Shown: positions 44,415-53,515, counted from the first letter of the stretch. The stretch: 64,000 bases of DNA from CAYLLE01 sp964384485 (GCA_964384485.1 CAYLLE010000005.1:1-64000), one strand, 5' to 3'. Program-made: numbers and translations. The notes: generated from the sequence alone by a model not told the origin.

Positions 44415-46133
44415 ATGAAACAGGTGATAGGCATCGACTTAGGTACGACAAATTCTGCCATGGCATTTATGGATGGTGATGAACCCAAGCTAATTCCCAA
44501 TAACCGGGGAAGCCGCATTACCCCGTCGGTCGTAGCCTTTACTCCGGAAGGAGATGTTCTGGTCGGAGAATCGGCCAAAAACCAGGCGGCTGTAAACGCG
44601 GAGGGGACAGTTTCGGCTGTTAAACGAGCCATGGGAACGGACCGTGTTTTTAACGTCCGGGGAAAAAACTACACCCCCGTCGATATCAGTTCATTTATTT
44701 TACAGAAGATGAAATCCGACGCGGAAGCATACCTGGGAGAGCCGATTACTGAGGCGGTCATTACCGTTCCGGCTTACTTCTCCGAACCTCAGCGCCGCGC
44801 AACAGTTGAGGCCGGAAAAAAAGCCGGTCTTGATGTCAGGCGGGTCCTGAATGAGCCCACCGCGGCAGCTCTGGCATACGCGCACCGCATGACCGAAGAG
44901 AAGCGCATCCTGGTGTATGATCTTGGGGGCGGAACCTTCGATGTAACGTGTCTGGCAAAGGAAGAAAACCGGTTCGTTGTCAAATCAACCGGAGGCGACC
45001 CTTTTTTGGGGGGACTGGATTTTGACAGACTCCTCCTTAAACGGGTTCTCGAATCGTTCCGGAAACAGACGAATCTTCCCCTTGAAGAAGATCCGGTTAT
45101 TCTTCAGCAGCTGAATGAACAGGTTGAATCTGCGAAAAAAGAACTTTCTTCCAGGGAATCAGCGACCATTTCCCTTCCTTTTATTTCCGGAACGGGGAAA
45201 CCACTCCATCTCACGTGCTCAGTGTCCCGGCGGGAATTTGATGAGATTATTGATGCTCTGGTAAAGCGTACGATAAAACGGACCCAGCGGGCTGTAGCCG
45301 ACGCGGGATTCGGGATCTCCGGCATCGACTTTCTGGTCCTTTCCGGCGGAAGTTCCCGGATTCCCCTGGTCCGCCGGTATTTAGACAGAATTCTCTCTCC
45401 GAAACAGGCAAATCAGGTAAATCCGGATGAAATTGTTGCTATGGGTGCTGCTGTACAGGCATCGATGCTGAATGGCTCCGATTCATCACTGCATGAAGAA
45501 ATAATCCTTAAAGAAATAACATCGTATCACCTGGGAGTCGAAATTGAAGGCGACACCTTTGTCCCCATAATACCTAAAAATAGTTCTATTCCCGCGAGGG
45601 CGGAGAAAATATTTACAACGGTTGAAGATAATCAATCCTCCGTTGAAATCCATGTGATGCAGGGACAAAGTGAAATTGCTTCTAACAATAGATCACTCGG
45701 AAGATTTCTGCTTTCCGGTATCCGGGAAGGCCGAAAGGGACAGCCCCGTATTTCTGTTGCTTTTTCCATTGATGCGGACGGGTTGGCCGATGTCGGAGCC
45801 TTCGACCTCGATACAGGAGTTCAGCAGCGGATAAGCATTACACCCCTTCTGGCAAGAGGAGAAAACATCGCGGAAGATAAACCCCGCGATGAAAACGGCA
45901 GATTAAGAGCGGCATTTCTACGGGACCGTCTTTTCCGGCTGAAGGAGACGGGTAAACAGGAACTGGGTCCTGATTTTTGTGATGAAATTTCCGAGCTTTT
46001 AATGTTAACCGATACCGCAATCGGCGAAAATGATGTAAAATCCATGAAAGAGTGTCAGCTGGCCATGGAAACTCTTATCGGAGAAATTGAAGCGGTAATA
46101 GGAAAGGAGGAAGCAGAATATGGAGGCGCTTAA
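44415..46133 (+). CDS. Divergent Hsp70 (DnaK-like) chaperone
   Basis: A 572-residue Hsp70. The ATPase domain is complete: GIDLGTTNSAMAFMDG, VYDLGGGTFDVTCL and LVLSGGSSRIPLVRRYL. The substrate-binding beta domain is recognisable (about 375-490), with a shortened helical lid and no DnaK-type C-terminal tail, so it is about 60 residues shorter than DnaK. It is probably not the housekeeping DnaK, since grpE and hrcA are absent. The following gene is its own J-domain partner, overlapping it by 14 nt. Its client is unknown; flagellar or chemotaxis proteins are inferred from the neighbourhood. Confidence 0.85.
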   Translation: MKQVIGIDLGTTNSAMAFMDGDEPKLIPNNRGSRITPSVVAFTPEGDVLVGESAKNQAAVNAEGTVSAVKRAMGTDRVFNVRGKNYTPVDISSFILQKMKSDAEAYLGEPITEAVITVPAYFSEPQRRATVEAGKKAGLDVRRVLNEPTAAALAYAHRMTEEKRILVYDLGGGTFDVTCLAKEENRFVVKSTGGDPFLGGLDFDRLLLKRVLESFRKQTNLPLEEDPVILQQLNEQVESAKKELSSRESATISLPFISGTGKPLHLTCSVSRREFDEIIDALVKRTIKRTQRAVADAGFGISGIDFLVLSGGSSRIPLVRRYLDRILSPKQANQVNPDEIVAMGAAVQASMLNGSDSSLHEEIILKEITSYHLGVEIEGDTFVPIIPKNSSIPARAEKIFTTVEDNQSSVEIHVMQGQSEIASNNRSLGRFLLSGIREGRKGQPRISVAFSIDADGLADVGAFDLDTGVQQRISITPLLARGENIAEDKPRDENGRLRAAFLRDRLFRLKETGKQELGPDFCDEISELLMLTDTAIGENDVKSMKECQLAMETLIGEIEAVIGKEEAEYGGA

Positions 46134-46785
46134 TCAGGCCCAGGAACACCGCTGCCTCAAGCTCCTCGGCCTTTCCGGTAACGCCAGCACGGAAGACATA
46201 AAACGCGCCTTCCGTATGCTGGCAAAAAAAATGCATCCCGATGCGAATCCGGCGGGGGGGAACCCTTCGAAGTTCGCGGAAATCAGGAACGCGTATGATT
46301 ATCTGACCCGAAACCGGAAACAGACAATCACCTTTCCCCGGGAAAGAAGCACCTCCGGCCGGAGTTACCGGCCGAACAAAAAAGAACCCGGTATCTTTTC
46401 CTGGGGCGAAGATCTGTTGACTTCCGCGGTTCCTTCCGTCCGTATTTTTGCCGCCAGGGCCCTTGGGAACAGCGGAAAAAGAGCGGCTTACACCTTTTTG
46501 CGGAAGGCTCTCTATGACACGGATGAATTAGTAGTGCAGGAAGCGGTTAAAAGCATCGGTCAGCTCGAAATCACGCAGTCTGCCGGTGAATTGGCGTCGC
46601 TCTACAATCGCTCCGATCGGGAGATGAAATTACATATCCTGTCTGCGGTTGAAAAAATGGGTCATCTGAAAAATTTTCAGAATCTAATTTTGACCGGCAT
46701 AAAAGATATTGATCCGGATGTCAGAAGAAAGTTTATGAAACTTTTCTTCCGGTACCGGAGCGAAACTGGAGAAACAAGAAACTGA
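46120..46785 (+). CDS. J-domain protein fused to HEAT repeats
   Basis: A 221-residue protein. Residues 1-65 are a J domain with intact HPD at 39-41 (AKKMHPDANP), the motif that stimulates Hsp70 ATPase. A basic linker (about 66-90) leads to at least three HEAT-like repeats (SVRIFAARALGNSGKRAAY, VVQEAVKSIGQLEI, MKLHILSAVEKMGHLKNF). There is no G/F or zinc-finger region, so it is not a general DnaJ. It overlaps the Hsp70 gene and ends one base into the CheA-like gene. HEAT repeats may select the client for the Hsp70. Confidence 0.8.
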   Translation: MEALNQAQEHRCLKLLGLSGNASTEDIKRAFRMLAKKMHPDANPAGGNPSKFAEIRNAYDYLTRNRKQTITFPRERSTSGRSYRPNKKEPGIFSWGEDLLTSAVPSVRIFAARALGNSGKRAAYTFLRKALYDTDELVVQEAVKSIGQLEITQSAGELASLYNRSDREMKLHILSAVEKMGHLKNFQNLILTGIKDIDPDVRRKFMKLFFRYRSETGETRN

Positions 46786-48521
46786 TGGATCAGCAGAACA
46801 CGGGCCGGGATCATCAAAGTCTCTGGCAGATATTTATACGGGATTCCCGGAACTTTATGGAAACTCTTGACACCTCGGTCCCGGAGCTATCAGCATCGAA
46901 TGAACAGCAGCCGGACATTATTTCGCGGATTTTCCGGGCTCTCCATTCACTTAAATCGGAAGCCGATTTTTTGGAAATAGACGATGTCGCGGCTGCCGCG
47001 GATTCGGTGGAGGACGCGCTGAGTGAACTGAAGTCCGGTGGAGATCCGTCGGAAGTTGAAAGGCGATATGCCGGTTTGCGTGATATCCTTAATAAAAAGC
47101 TGAAAAAGCGGGGAATAGGGTTCCGGTCCCTAACCAAGCTCGAGTCGGAACGGACGGAAGAGGCTCTGGAACGGAAGGAACAGCTCTATACTGTCCGGTA
47201 CACAGCCGCGGAAGATGAAGAAGTCCCGTCCGCCAGGCTGTACCTGGCCCTGGACCGGCTGGAACGTATCAGGAATGTTATTGCCGTCGAACCGGCAGCG
47301 GAGAAACTCGAGGAAGCAAATCTCAGGTCCATTACAATTCTTTTTTCACAGGGCGGAAAGATTCCGAACGATGACGAAATGCCCCAGGTCGACCGGCTGG
47401 ATATGGCAGGACCCCTTTTTTACGATCCCCATGCCCCTTCGGACCAGTACCAGGGAGTGGAAGGAGATAATCCGGATGACACGGTACAGACAGCTCCCAT
47501 CCCCATTGAGGGAGGAAGACGGGGGTATCTCGCGGAAGATTTTCAGAAGACCCTTTTTCTAACGGCATCATTAATACAGAAAACTACGTTTCTTGAAGGA
47601 ACAATCAGGGAAAGAACGGTAAGGAATATTTTCGGTCTGGATACTCATCTCTGCGGCAGGGAAAAGATCCAGCTTCAGCCGGTATTTGATGAACTTTTAG
47701 ACCGTGGAAAGAGGATGGCAGCGGAAGCGGGAAAAAATATCAGATTTACCTTTTCCGGCAAATCCGTTGCTGTTTTTCCGCCGATTGCCGAACTGTTGAC
47801 CGAAATCATCATTCATCTTCTTAAAAACTGCATCGTACACGGTATTGAATCACCGGAAAATCGGAAAGAGCTGAACAAAAATCCGGAAGGCTCTGTTGAA
47901 ATCGGTATCATAAGAAAAAACGGGATAGATACTATCAGCGTAAAAGACGACGGCAGAGGTATATCCGAAAAAGAGGTAAGGGAAGCCTCGGGCAACCGGG
48001 ATTCACCGGTCCTGGACATAATTGCCGCGCCCGGTTTTACCACCAGACCGAAGACCGAGCGGAATTCGGGCCGGGGAGTTGGTCTCGATACGGTCCGCCA
48101 TACCGTCGAGCGGCTTATGGGCGGGAAACTCGTCATGAGAACCGAACCGGGCCGAGGCACGGGATTTTTTATTTCAATCCCTGCCGATCTCCGTCCGGTC
48201 CGGTTCATCGTCTGCCGGAACGGGAATGCGTTTCTGGCGGTGCCGGCTTTCGGAATAAAGAAGTCGGAACTAACTGATCACAGCCGGGCTAAAGAATATG
48301 CCGTGGAGAACCGCTTGCGGGTTTCCGGCAGCGAATCTAAAGGCTCTGAAGGGAAGGTCCTCATGATTCATTATGCCGACGGGGCATCCGAATTCCTGCT
48401 TCTGTCGGACTCACTTGTTTCCGAGGAAGTCTCAATCATCTCTCCTCTCCGGAAGACTAAAGTATACTCCCAGACTGCACGAAAACCGGCACTGATAGTA
48501 CCGCCGTTAAAGGGAATTTGA
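46785..48521 (+). CDS. CheA-like histidine kinase
   Basis: A 578-residue cytoplasmic kinase. The Hpt domain (1-100) has phospho-acceptor His54 in FRALHSLKSEADFLEI. A P2-like CheY-binding domain follows (about 135-190; YTVRYTAAEDEEVPSARLYL). The ATPase domain keeps the N box (LLKNCIVHGIE, Asn348), DDGRGI (388-393) and NSGRGVGLDTV. The C-terminal CheW-like domain (about 470-575) is weak. The P3 dimerisation region is hard to see, so it diverges from standard CheA. No receptor, CheW or CheY is adjacent. Its output may be FliA/flagellar genes or the cognate CheY elsewhere. Confidence 0.8.
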   Translation: MDQQNTGRDHQSLWQIFIRDSRNFMETLDTSVPELSASNEQQPDIISRIFRALHSLKSEADFLEIDDVAAAADSVEDALSELKSGGDPSEVERRYAGLRDILNKKLKKRGIGFRSLTKLESERTEEALERKEQLYTVRYTAAEDEEVPSARLYLALDRLERIRNVIAVEPAAEKLEEANLRSITILFSQGGKIPNDDEMPQVDRLDMAGPLFYDPHAPSDQYQGVEGDNPDDTVQTAPIPIEGGRRGYLAEDFQKTLFLTASLIQKTTFLEGTIRERTVRNIFGLDTHLCGREKIQLQPVFDELLDRGKRMAAEAGKNIRFTFSGKSVAVFPPIAELLTEIIIHLLKNCIVHGIESPENRKELNKNPEGSVEIGIIRKNGIDTISVKDDGRGISEKEVREASGNRDSPVLDIIAAPGFTTRPKTERNSGRGVGLDTVRHTVERLMGGKLVMRTEPGRGTGFFISIPADLRPVRFIVCRNGNAFLAVPAFGIKKSELTDHSRAKEYAVENRLRVSGSESKGSEGKVLMIHYADGASEFLLLSDSLVSEEVSIISPLRKTKVYSQTARKPALIVPPLKGI

Positions 48522-48531
48522 TCTTCCAAAT

Positions 48532-48553
48532 ATACAGACAAAATACAGATAAA
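48532..48553 (+). repeat. Tandem 11-bp direct repeats upstream of proV promoter
   Basis: ATACAGACAAA (48532-48542) is repeated as ATACAGATAAA (48543-48553), with one mismatch, and a partial third copy (ATAC) follows. The repeats end 15 bp before the -35. One-turn spacing suits side-by-side protein binding on one DNA face, as for OmpR-type activators. Confidence 0.5.
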
Positions 48554-48568
48554 ATACCCGCGTAGTGC

Positions 48569-48597
48569 TTGACCAACATGGAAGACCTATGTATAGT
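48569..48597 (+). promoter_or_regulatory. Strong promoter for proV-proW-proX
   Basis: TTGACC (48569-48574) and TATAGT (48592-48597) are separated by 17 bp, 5/6 matches each. A start near 48604 gives a 244-nt leader. It is the only good promoter between the CheA-like gene and proV. Confidence 0.75.
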
Positions 48598-48604
48598 ATA
48601 CATA
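48588..48604. promoter_or_regulatory. Perfect 17-bp palindrome over the -10 of the proV promoter
   Basis: TATGTATA-G-TATACATA is a perfect 8+1+8 inverted repeat that covers the -10 box and reaches the start site. A dimeric repressor bound here would block RNA polymerase. No regulator gene is adjacent; the protein is unknown. Confidence 0.6.
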
Positions 48605-48847
48605 CCGTTATGTTTGACAGAAGGTATATCTTTAAAAGCATTTATAGAATTCCGCCCGATTTCCCAGACTGACTTAAATATAATTTAACTTTCAACCGAG
48701 GGCTCTTAAATTTCATTGTTGGTTTCGAGCCTTACAAGCGGGTAGTTTTACGGATCTTGATTGATTTATAAAACAAAAGGGCAAAGTAGGTTTGCTTATG
48801 TACTTTAGTCCTTTCATGGCGGAAATTATCTTTAATAAGGTAAAAAG
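48604..48847 (+). other. Long 5' leader of the proV operon
   Basis: A 244-nt region without a gene. It contains GGCTC (48701-48705) with GAGCC (48727-48731), and a longer hairpin close to the start codon: AAAGG-AAAGTA (48776-48788) pairing with TACTTT-CCTTT (48801-48814) with small internal loops. The SD is AAGG at 48838. A TTGACA at 48614 has no fitting -10. No known riboswitch was recognised. Confidence 0.45.
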
Positions 48848-50059
48848 ATGAGTCAAGAACAGAAAATTAAAATTGAGGTGAAAAACATCTACAAAGTTTT
48901 CGGCCGGCACTCCAAAAGGGGAGTTGAGCTTCACCGGAAAGGTGTCTCTAAGGATACACTTTTGAAGAAGCATAAACTTTCACTTGGTGTTGCTGATGCT
49001 TCCTTCGTTGTATATGAAGGGGAGACCCTGGTGGTAATGGGTTTATCGGGAAGCGGAAAATCAACCCTGCTCCGGTGTGTAAACCGGCTGATTGAACCCA
49101 CATCCGGAACAGTTATTGTAGATGGAAAAGACGTTACCAAACTTGACGACGTTGGATTGCGGATGATCCGCCGGAAGAAGTTCGGAATGGTATTCCAGCA
49201 TTTCGCGTTATTTCCTCACATGACCGTACTCCAGAACACCGCTTTCGGGCTGGATATTCAGGGGATGGAGCAGAAGGAACGGGAAAAAAAGGCCGCCGAG
49301 GCCCTGCAGCTTGTCGGATTGGGGGGTTATGAAGATTCCCTTCCCGGCGCGCTGAGCGGCGGAATGAAGCAGCGGGTCGGATTAGCCCGGGCTTTGGCTG
49401 TGGATCCGGATATCCTTCTGATGGATGAAGCGTTCAGTGCTTTAGATCCCCTTATCCGGACAGATATGCAGGATGAACTCCTTAGTTTGGAAGAACGGGT
49501 GCAGAAGACAATACTCTTCATCACCCATGATCTCGACGAAGCACTTAAAATGGGAGACCGGATCATACTGATGAAGGACGGAGCCATTGTCCAGATCGGG
49601 ACACCGGAAGACATTCTGGTGCATCCCGCGAACGAATACGTTCAGCGGTTTCTGGAAAACGTTGATGTTACAAAGGTTCTTACCGCGTCCGACGCCATGA
49701 AGCGGGCGGTACCTGTCGCGTTTGTCAAGGACGGTCCGACCGTGGCTCTCCGGAAGATGCGGGAAGCCGGAATGAGCGGACTTCATGTTGTCCGGAGAGA
49801 CCACCAGCTGGTCGGATATGTTACGGCGGAAGCTGCCGCGGAAGGGGCCAAGCGGGCCGAAAAATGGCTGGACCATGTTATGAAACACGAAGAGATCGAA
49901 ACGGTTCACATGGATACGCCGGTTAGAAACCTGTTCCATCTTGTTGCAGGTTCAACTGAACCGGTAGCAGTCGTGGATGATGAAAACAAACTCCGGGGAT
50001 ACCTTGTGAAGGGTTCCGTACTCGGTGCTCTTGCCGAGAGAGGAGATATCAGTGAATAG
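48848..50059 (+). CDS. proV: Glycine betaine/proline betaine ABC transporter ATPase ProV
   Basis: A 403-residue ATPase that powers osmoprotectant uptake. Walker A GLSGSGKSTLL at 65-75, Q-loop MVFQHFALFPH, signature LSGGMKQRVGLARAL and Walker B ILLMDEAFSALDPL are intact. The C-terminal third carries two CBS domains (about 285-400), which sense ionic strength in OpuA-type systems. The insertion between the start and Walker A (VELHRKGVSKDTLLKK) is normal for ProV. It overlaps proW by 8 nt. Confidence 0.95.
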   Translation: MSQEQKIKIEVKNIYKVFGRHSKRGVELHRKGVSKDTLLKKHKLSLGVADASFVVYEGETLVVMGLSGSGKSTLLRCVNRLIEPTSGTVIVDGKDVTKLDDVGLRMIRRKKFGMVFQHFALFPHMTVLQNTAFGLDIQGMEQKEREKKAAEALQLVGLGGYEDSLPGALSGGMKQRVGLARALAVDPDILLMDEAFSALDPLIRTDMQDELLSLEERVQKTILFITHDLDEALKMGDRIILMKDGAIVQIGTPEDILVHPANEYVQRFLENVDVTKVLTASDAMKRAVPVAFVKDGPTVALRKMREAGMSGLHVVRRDHQLVGYVTAEAAAEGAKRAEKWLDHVMKHEEIETVHMDTPVRNLFHLVAGSTEPVAVVDDENKLRGYLVKGSVLGALAERGDISE

Positions 50060-50975
50060 TATACCAAAGATACCCTTAGGCGATTGGATCGAGGTAATCC
50101 TCGATTTTCTGAAAGATATTCTCTCCGGTCTTACAAAGGCATTTTCCGATATTATGGAAACAGGTATTGAAGGGGTAGTGACAGGCCTTGACGTTGTGCC
50201 CCCGATTATTCTGATCCTGGTGATTGCGCTTCTGGCTCTAAGGCTGTCAGGATGGCGTACCGCTCTCTTTACCCTGATCGGACTGCTTTTTATCTGGAAC
50301 CTGGATTTATGGGAAGCAACTTTGTCGACAATAACCTTGGTGGTTTTTTCGACCGCCATAGCGGTTGTCATAGGGGTCCCCCTTGGGATTCTCGCCGGAC
50401 TCAGTAAAAAGTTCAATAAATTCGTAACTCCCATCCTTGATTTTATGCAGACCATGCCTGCTTTCGTCTATTTGATACCGGCTATCCCGTTTTTTGGCCT
50501 CGGACCGGTGGCGGCTATTTTTTCAACGGTTATATTTTCCATTCCGCCCTCCATACGGCTCACCTCATTGGGGATCAGACAGATAGATAAGGAGATGATC
50601 GAAGCGTCCGACGCCTTCGGTTCAACTCCCATGCAGAAACTCCGGAAGGTACAGCTTCCCCTGGCCACACCGACTATAATGGCCGGGGTGAATCAGACCA
50701 TCATGCTCTCTCTTTCCATGGTAGTTATTGCCTCAATGATCGGCGCCGGAGGATTGGGCGGTGAAGTGTGGCGCGCCATACAGCGGTTAAAACCTGGAGA
50801 AGGTTTCGAGGCGGGACTTGCTGTCGTTATCGTCGCTATGATTCTGGATAGAATTTCCCAGAGCATAACCAGCGATAAAAACAAAAAGTTCACTAAAAAA
50901 AGGATATTTTATGGAATCCGTCGGATTTCATGGTTTAAACATAATAAGTCTGCTCAGCGGCAGACGCAAAAATAA
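50052..50975 (+). CDS. proW: Glycine betaine/proline betaine ABC transporter permease ProW
   Basis: A 307-residue inner membrane permease with about six to seven helices. The EAA loop that contacts ProV is EASDAFGSTPMQKLRKVQLP. FMQTMPAFVYLIPAIPFFGLG and MVVIASMIGAGGLGGEVWRAI (in pieces) are ProW hallmarks. The start is GTG at 50052, with AGGAG 6 nt upstream, in the last codons of proV. A basic C-terminal tail of about 25 residues follows the last helix. Confidence 0.94.
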   Translation: MNSIPKIPLGDWIEVILDFLKDILSGLTKAFSDIMETGIEGVVTGLDVVPPIILILVIALLALRLSGWRTALFTLIGLLFIWNLDLWEATLSTITLVVFSTAIAVVIGVPLGILAGLSKKFNKFVTPILDFMQTMPAFVYLIPAIPFFGLGPVAAIFSTVIFSIPPSIRLTSLGIRQIDKEMIEASDAFGSTPMQKLRKVQLPLATPTIMAGVNQTIMLSLSMVVIASMIGAGGLGGEVWRAIQRLKPGEGFEAGLAVVIVAMILDRISQSITSDKNKKFTKKRIFYGIRRISWFKHNKSAQRQTQK

Positions 50976-50995
50976 TACATGTACGGAGGAAACGT

Positions 50996-51889
50996 ATGAA
51001 AAAAGCTAAAGGATTGTTTTTTATAGCGCTCATAGTGGCGTTTGTTTTCAGCGCGGCTATGGTCAGCGCCGGAGGTTCCCAGGAAAAAATGGGCGAAGTT
51101 GATATAGCTTACGTCGAATGGGCCCGGGCGGTAGCCATCACCCATGTGGCCGGTGAAGTTTTGGATAGAATGGGATATGATGTAACCCTTAATAACGTGG
51201 CAAATGCCGCTATGTGGGAATCAGTCGCGACCGGAGATTCCGACGCACTGCTGTGTGCCTGGCTTCCTGTAACGCATGGCACCTATTACGGCGATGAAGG
51301 TGATTACACCGATGAAGTCGTTAACCTGGGACCCAACTATAAAGGGGCGAAACTCGGCTTAGTAGTTCCCGAATACGTAGAAGAAAATTCTATCGCGGAT
51401 CTGGTTGCCAACGCTGAAAAATACGACAACGAAATTGTCGGAATTGATCCCGGCGCCGGCATGATGCAGGCTACTGAAGAAGCTATCGAAGCTGATACAT
51501 CAGGCCTTGGTGTTTTCAAGCTTCTCGAAGGCAGTGACGCCACAATGGCCGCCGCTCTTGCTGATGCTATCGATAATGAAGAACCCATCGTTGTAACCGG
51601 ATGGAAACCCCACTGGAAGTTCGGACGCTGGGATCTCAAGATTCTTGATGACGCGGCCGGAATTTACGGCGGATCAGAAACCATCAATACCATCGTGCGG
51701 CAGGGTCTTGAAGAAGATAAGCCCCAGGTGTACAAGTTTTTTAACGAATTCGACTGGATGTCTGTTGATCTCGGACCGGTTCTTGTCTGGAATGAAGAAG
51801 GAATGGATCCCGAAGATAGCGCTGAAAAGTTCGTTGATGAAAACATGGATCTGATCAAGAGCGCCCTTCCCTCAGGAATGGAACTCTAA
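50996..51889 (+). CDS. proX: Glycine betaine-binding periplasmic protein ProX
   Basis: A 297-residue substrate-binding protein. A Sec signal peptide (residues 1-25, ending VSA) without lipobox indicates a soluble periplasmic protein. Conserved Trp residues that make the betaine cage are visible in VEWARAVA, CAWLPVTHG and GWKPHWKFGRWD. It delivers betaine to ProW. It is the last gene of the operon, 20 nt after proW, followed by a strong terminator. Confidence 0.95.
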   Translation: MKKAKGLFFIALIVAFVFSAAMVSAGGSQEKMGEVDIAYVEWARAVAITHVAGEVLDRMGYDVTLNNVANAAMWESVATGDSDALLCAWLPVTHGTYYGDEGDYTDEVVNLGPNYKGAKLGLVVPEYVEENSIADLVANAEKYDNEIVGIDPGAGMMQATEEAIEADTSGLGVFKLLEGSDATMAAALADAIDNEEPIVVTGWKPHWKFGRWDLKILDDAAGIYGGSETINTIVRQGLEEDKPQVYKFFNEFDWMSVDLGPVLVWNEEGMDPEDSAEKFVDENMDLIKSALPSGMEL

Positions 51890-51913
51890 ATCAAAACCAA
51901 CGTGTTCATAATT

Positions 51914-51943
51914 TACCCTCCGGCAGGCCGGAGGGTATTTTTT
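51914..51943. terminator. Strong intrinsic terminator between proX and the histidine kinase
   Basis: TACCCTCCGGC and GCCGGAGGGTA form an 11-bp perfect inverted repeat (51914-51937; the tip opens to a CAGG loop), followed by six T. It ends proX on the plus strand. It also lies at the end of the convergent minus-strand gene, whose stop codon is at 51942-51944, and may serve both. Confidence 0.9.
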
Positions 51944-53498
51944 ATGACTTTATTTCAGAAACGGGGATGATGATTGTGTATTGTAAACCGGGGTGACTTG
52001 TTATTTCGACAGAACCTTCCAGCTGTTCAACCAAGGATCGGATAAGACGGAGCCCTAATGTTTCTGTTTCCCTTGGATCCAATCCCCTTGGAAGACCGAT
52101 ACCGTCATCTTTATAGATAATGCGGATTCGGTCGGATTCATACATTTCCACCGCAATATCAATCTTGCCCGTACCTTCGGGAAATCCGTGTTCCAGTGAG
52201 TTGGATATCAATTCCGACAGTATTAATCCGCAGGGAGTGAGTATTTCAATGTCCAGATAAATTTTCGGAATATCGCAGCTCCATGCTATCTGGGGTGATT
52301 CTGTATTAATAATATTCTTTAATAAATCGGACACATAATTGTTGAACGGAATTTTCGCGAAATCATCGGTGTGATACAGCTGTTCATGAACCAGAGCCAG
52401 CGCGTATATTCTCCGCTGACCCTCTAATAGTTTCTTTTTTGCAATTTCATGAGTAATGGTATTAGCCTGAAGCTGCAGAAGGCTGATTATGATCTGAAGA
52501 TTATTCTTTACCCGGTGATGTATCTCCTTGAGGAGTATTTCTTTTTCTTTCAAATTTTTACTCAGCGATTCCTGGATACGGTAGGATCTGGTAATGTCCC
52601 GGAAAACCAATACAACTCCGTTGATTATTCCTTTATCATCGATTATCGGCGCGGCGCTGTCAGCTATTTGATACTCTTTTCCATCTTTGGCAAGAATCAT
52701 GGTGTGGTTAGCCAAACCGACCGTTTTCCCTTCAGAAAGAACTTTTTCCACCGGGTTGTTTACCGGAGTACTGTCATAGGAGTTTGCTATCCGGTACACT
52801 ATGCTTAAGGGTTTTGAAGAGGCATCCGCCTTTTTCCAGCCGGTTAATTTTTCGGCCTCGGGATTCATGAACTGGACCGCGCTGTTGGTGTCGGTCGTTA
52901 TAACCGCGTCGCCAATACAGTTAAGTACCGTATTAAAATAATGTTCCCGTTCTTTCATCGAATTATACATATTATATATTGTCATCCCTAAAGCGGATAT
53001 AATGCCGACAAAGAACGATTCTTCGAGAAAAGGCTGGAGTTTGTAACCTTCCAGAATAAATGAAAAACTGAACTCATTTCTTATAAAGCCTAAAACTGAC
53101 CAGATTAAGGGGATATGAAAAAGCTGATATCCTAATAAAATTGCCGCGAACCAGATGATACCGAACAAGAAAGGATTGGTCTGATATTTATACAGCTGTT
53201 TCGCAAGAAACCGCAGGCTTAAACCGGAAGGGACTGCCCAAAGCATATTCCCTATCAGGACTATATGCAGCGGAACCTGATGCGGACCGCTTAAAGACAG
53301 TACCAATGCTGCAGCTAACGGCAAATACCAGCGGGATAAAACGGCAAAGGCTATGGAACCGAAAATCCACCTGAAATCAAAATACACCTCAGTATTAGGT
53401 ATGTTAACGCTGATGTAACTGAATACGGCACCTAGTACCGAAAGTATGAGAGTAAATACAATGTCCCGCCTAAGTGAAGGTTTCATGAGGTTTCTCAT
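51942..53498 (-). CDS. Membrane PAS histidine kinase (HisKA_2/HWE type)
   Basis: A 518-residue sensor kinase. The first 180 residues contain five or six membrane helices. A PAS domain (about 185-305; NCIGDAVITTDTNSAVQFMNPEAEKLTG in pieces) follows. The dimerisation box LLKEIHHRVKNNLQIIISLL holds the phospho-accepting His near 327. The ATPase domain has N433 (SELISNSLEHG), KDDGIGL (463-469) and LGLRLIRSLVEQLEG. No response regulator is adjacent. It is the last gene of a three-gene minus-strand operon after the CNNM gene (17-nt gap). No good SD is seen at the first ATG. Confidence 0.85.
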   Translation of the reverse strand: MRNLMKPSLRRDIVFTLILSVLGAVFSYISVNIPNTEVYFDFRWIFGSIAFAVLSRWYLPLAAALVLSLSGPHQVPLHIVLIGNMLWAVPSGLSLRFLAKQLYKYQTNPFLFGIIWFAAILLGYQLFHIPLIWSVLGFIRNEFSFSFILEGYKLQPFLEESFFVGIISALGMTIYNMYNSMKEREHYFNTVLNCIGDAVITTDTNSAVQFMNPEAEKLTGWKKADASSKPLSIVYRIANSYDSTPVNNPVEKVLSEGKTVGLANHTMILAKDGKEYQIADSAAPIIDDKGIINGVVLVFRDITRSYRIQESLSKNLKEKEILLKEIHHRVKNNLQIIISLLQLQANTITHEIAKKKLLEGQRRIYALALVHEQLYHTDDFAKIPFNNYVSDLLKNIINTESPQIAWSCDIPKIYLDIEILTPCGLILSELISNSLEHGFPEGTGKIDIAVEMYESDRIRIIYKDDGIGLPRGLDPRETETLGLRLIRSLVEQLEGSVEITSHPGLQYTIIIPVSEIKS

Positions 53499-53515
53499 AT
53501 TTACATACGGTACAA

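Noticed and set aside
48614..48650. Second proV promoter starting at TTGACA 48614
   Set aside because: No -10-like hexamer at 16-19 bp; TATAGA is 23 bp away.
48701..48735. tRNA-like T-arm (GGTTTCGAGCC) in the proV leader
   Set aside because: No acceptor, D or anticodon arms can be drawn around it.
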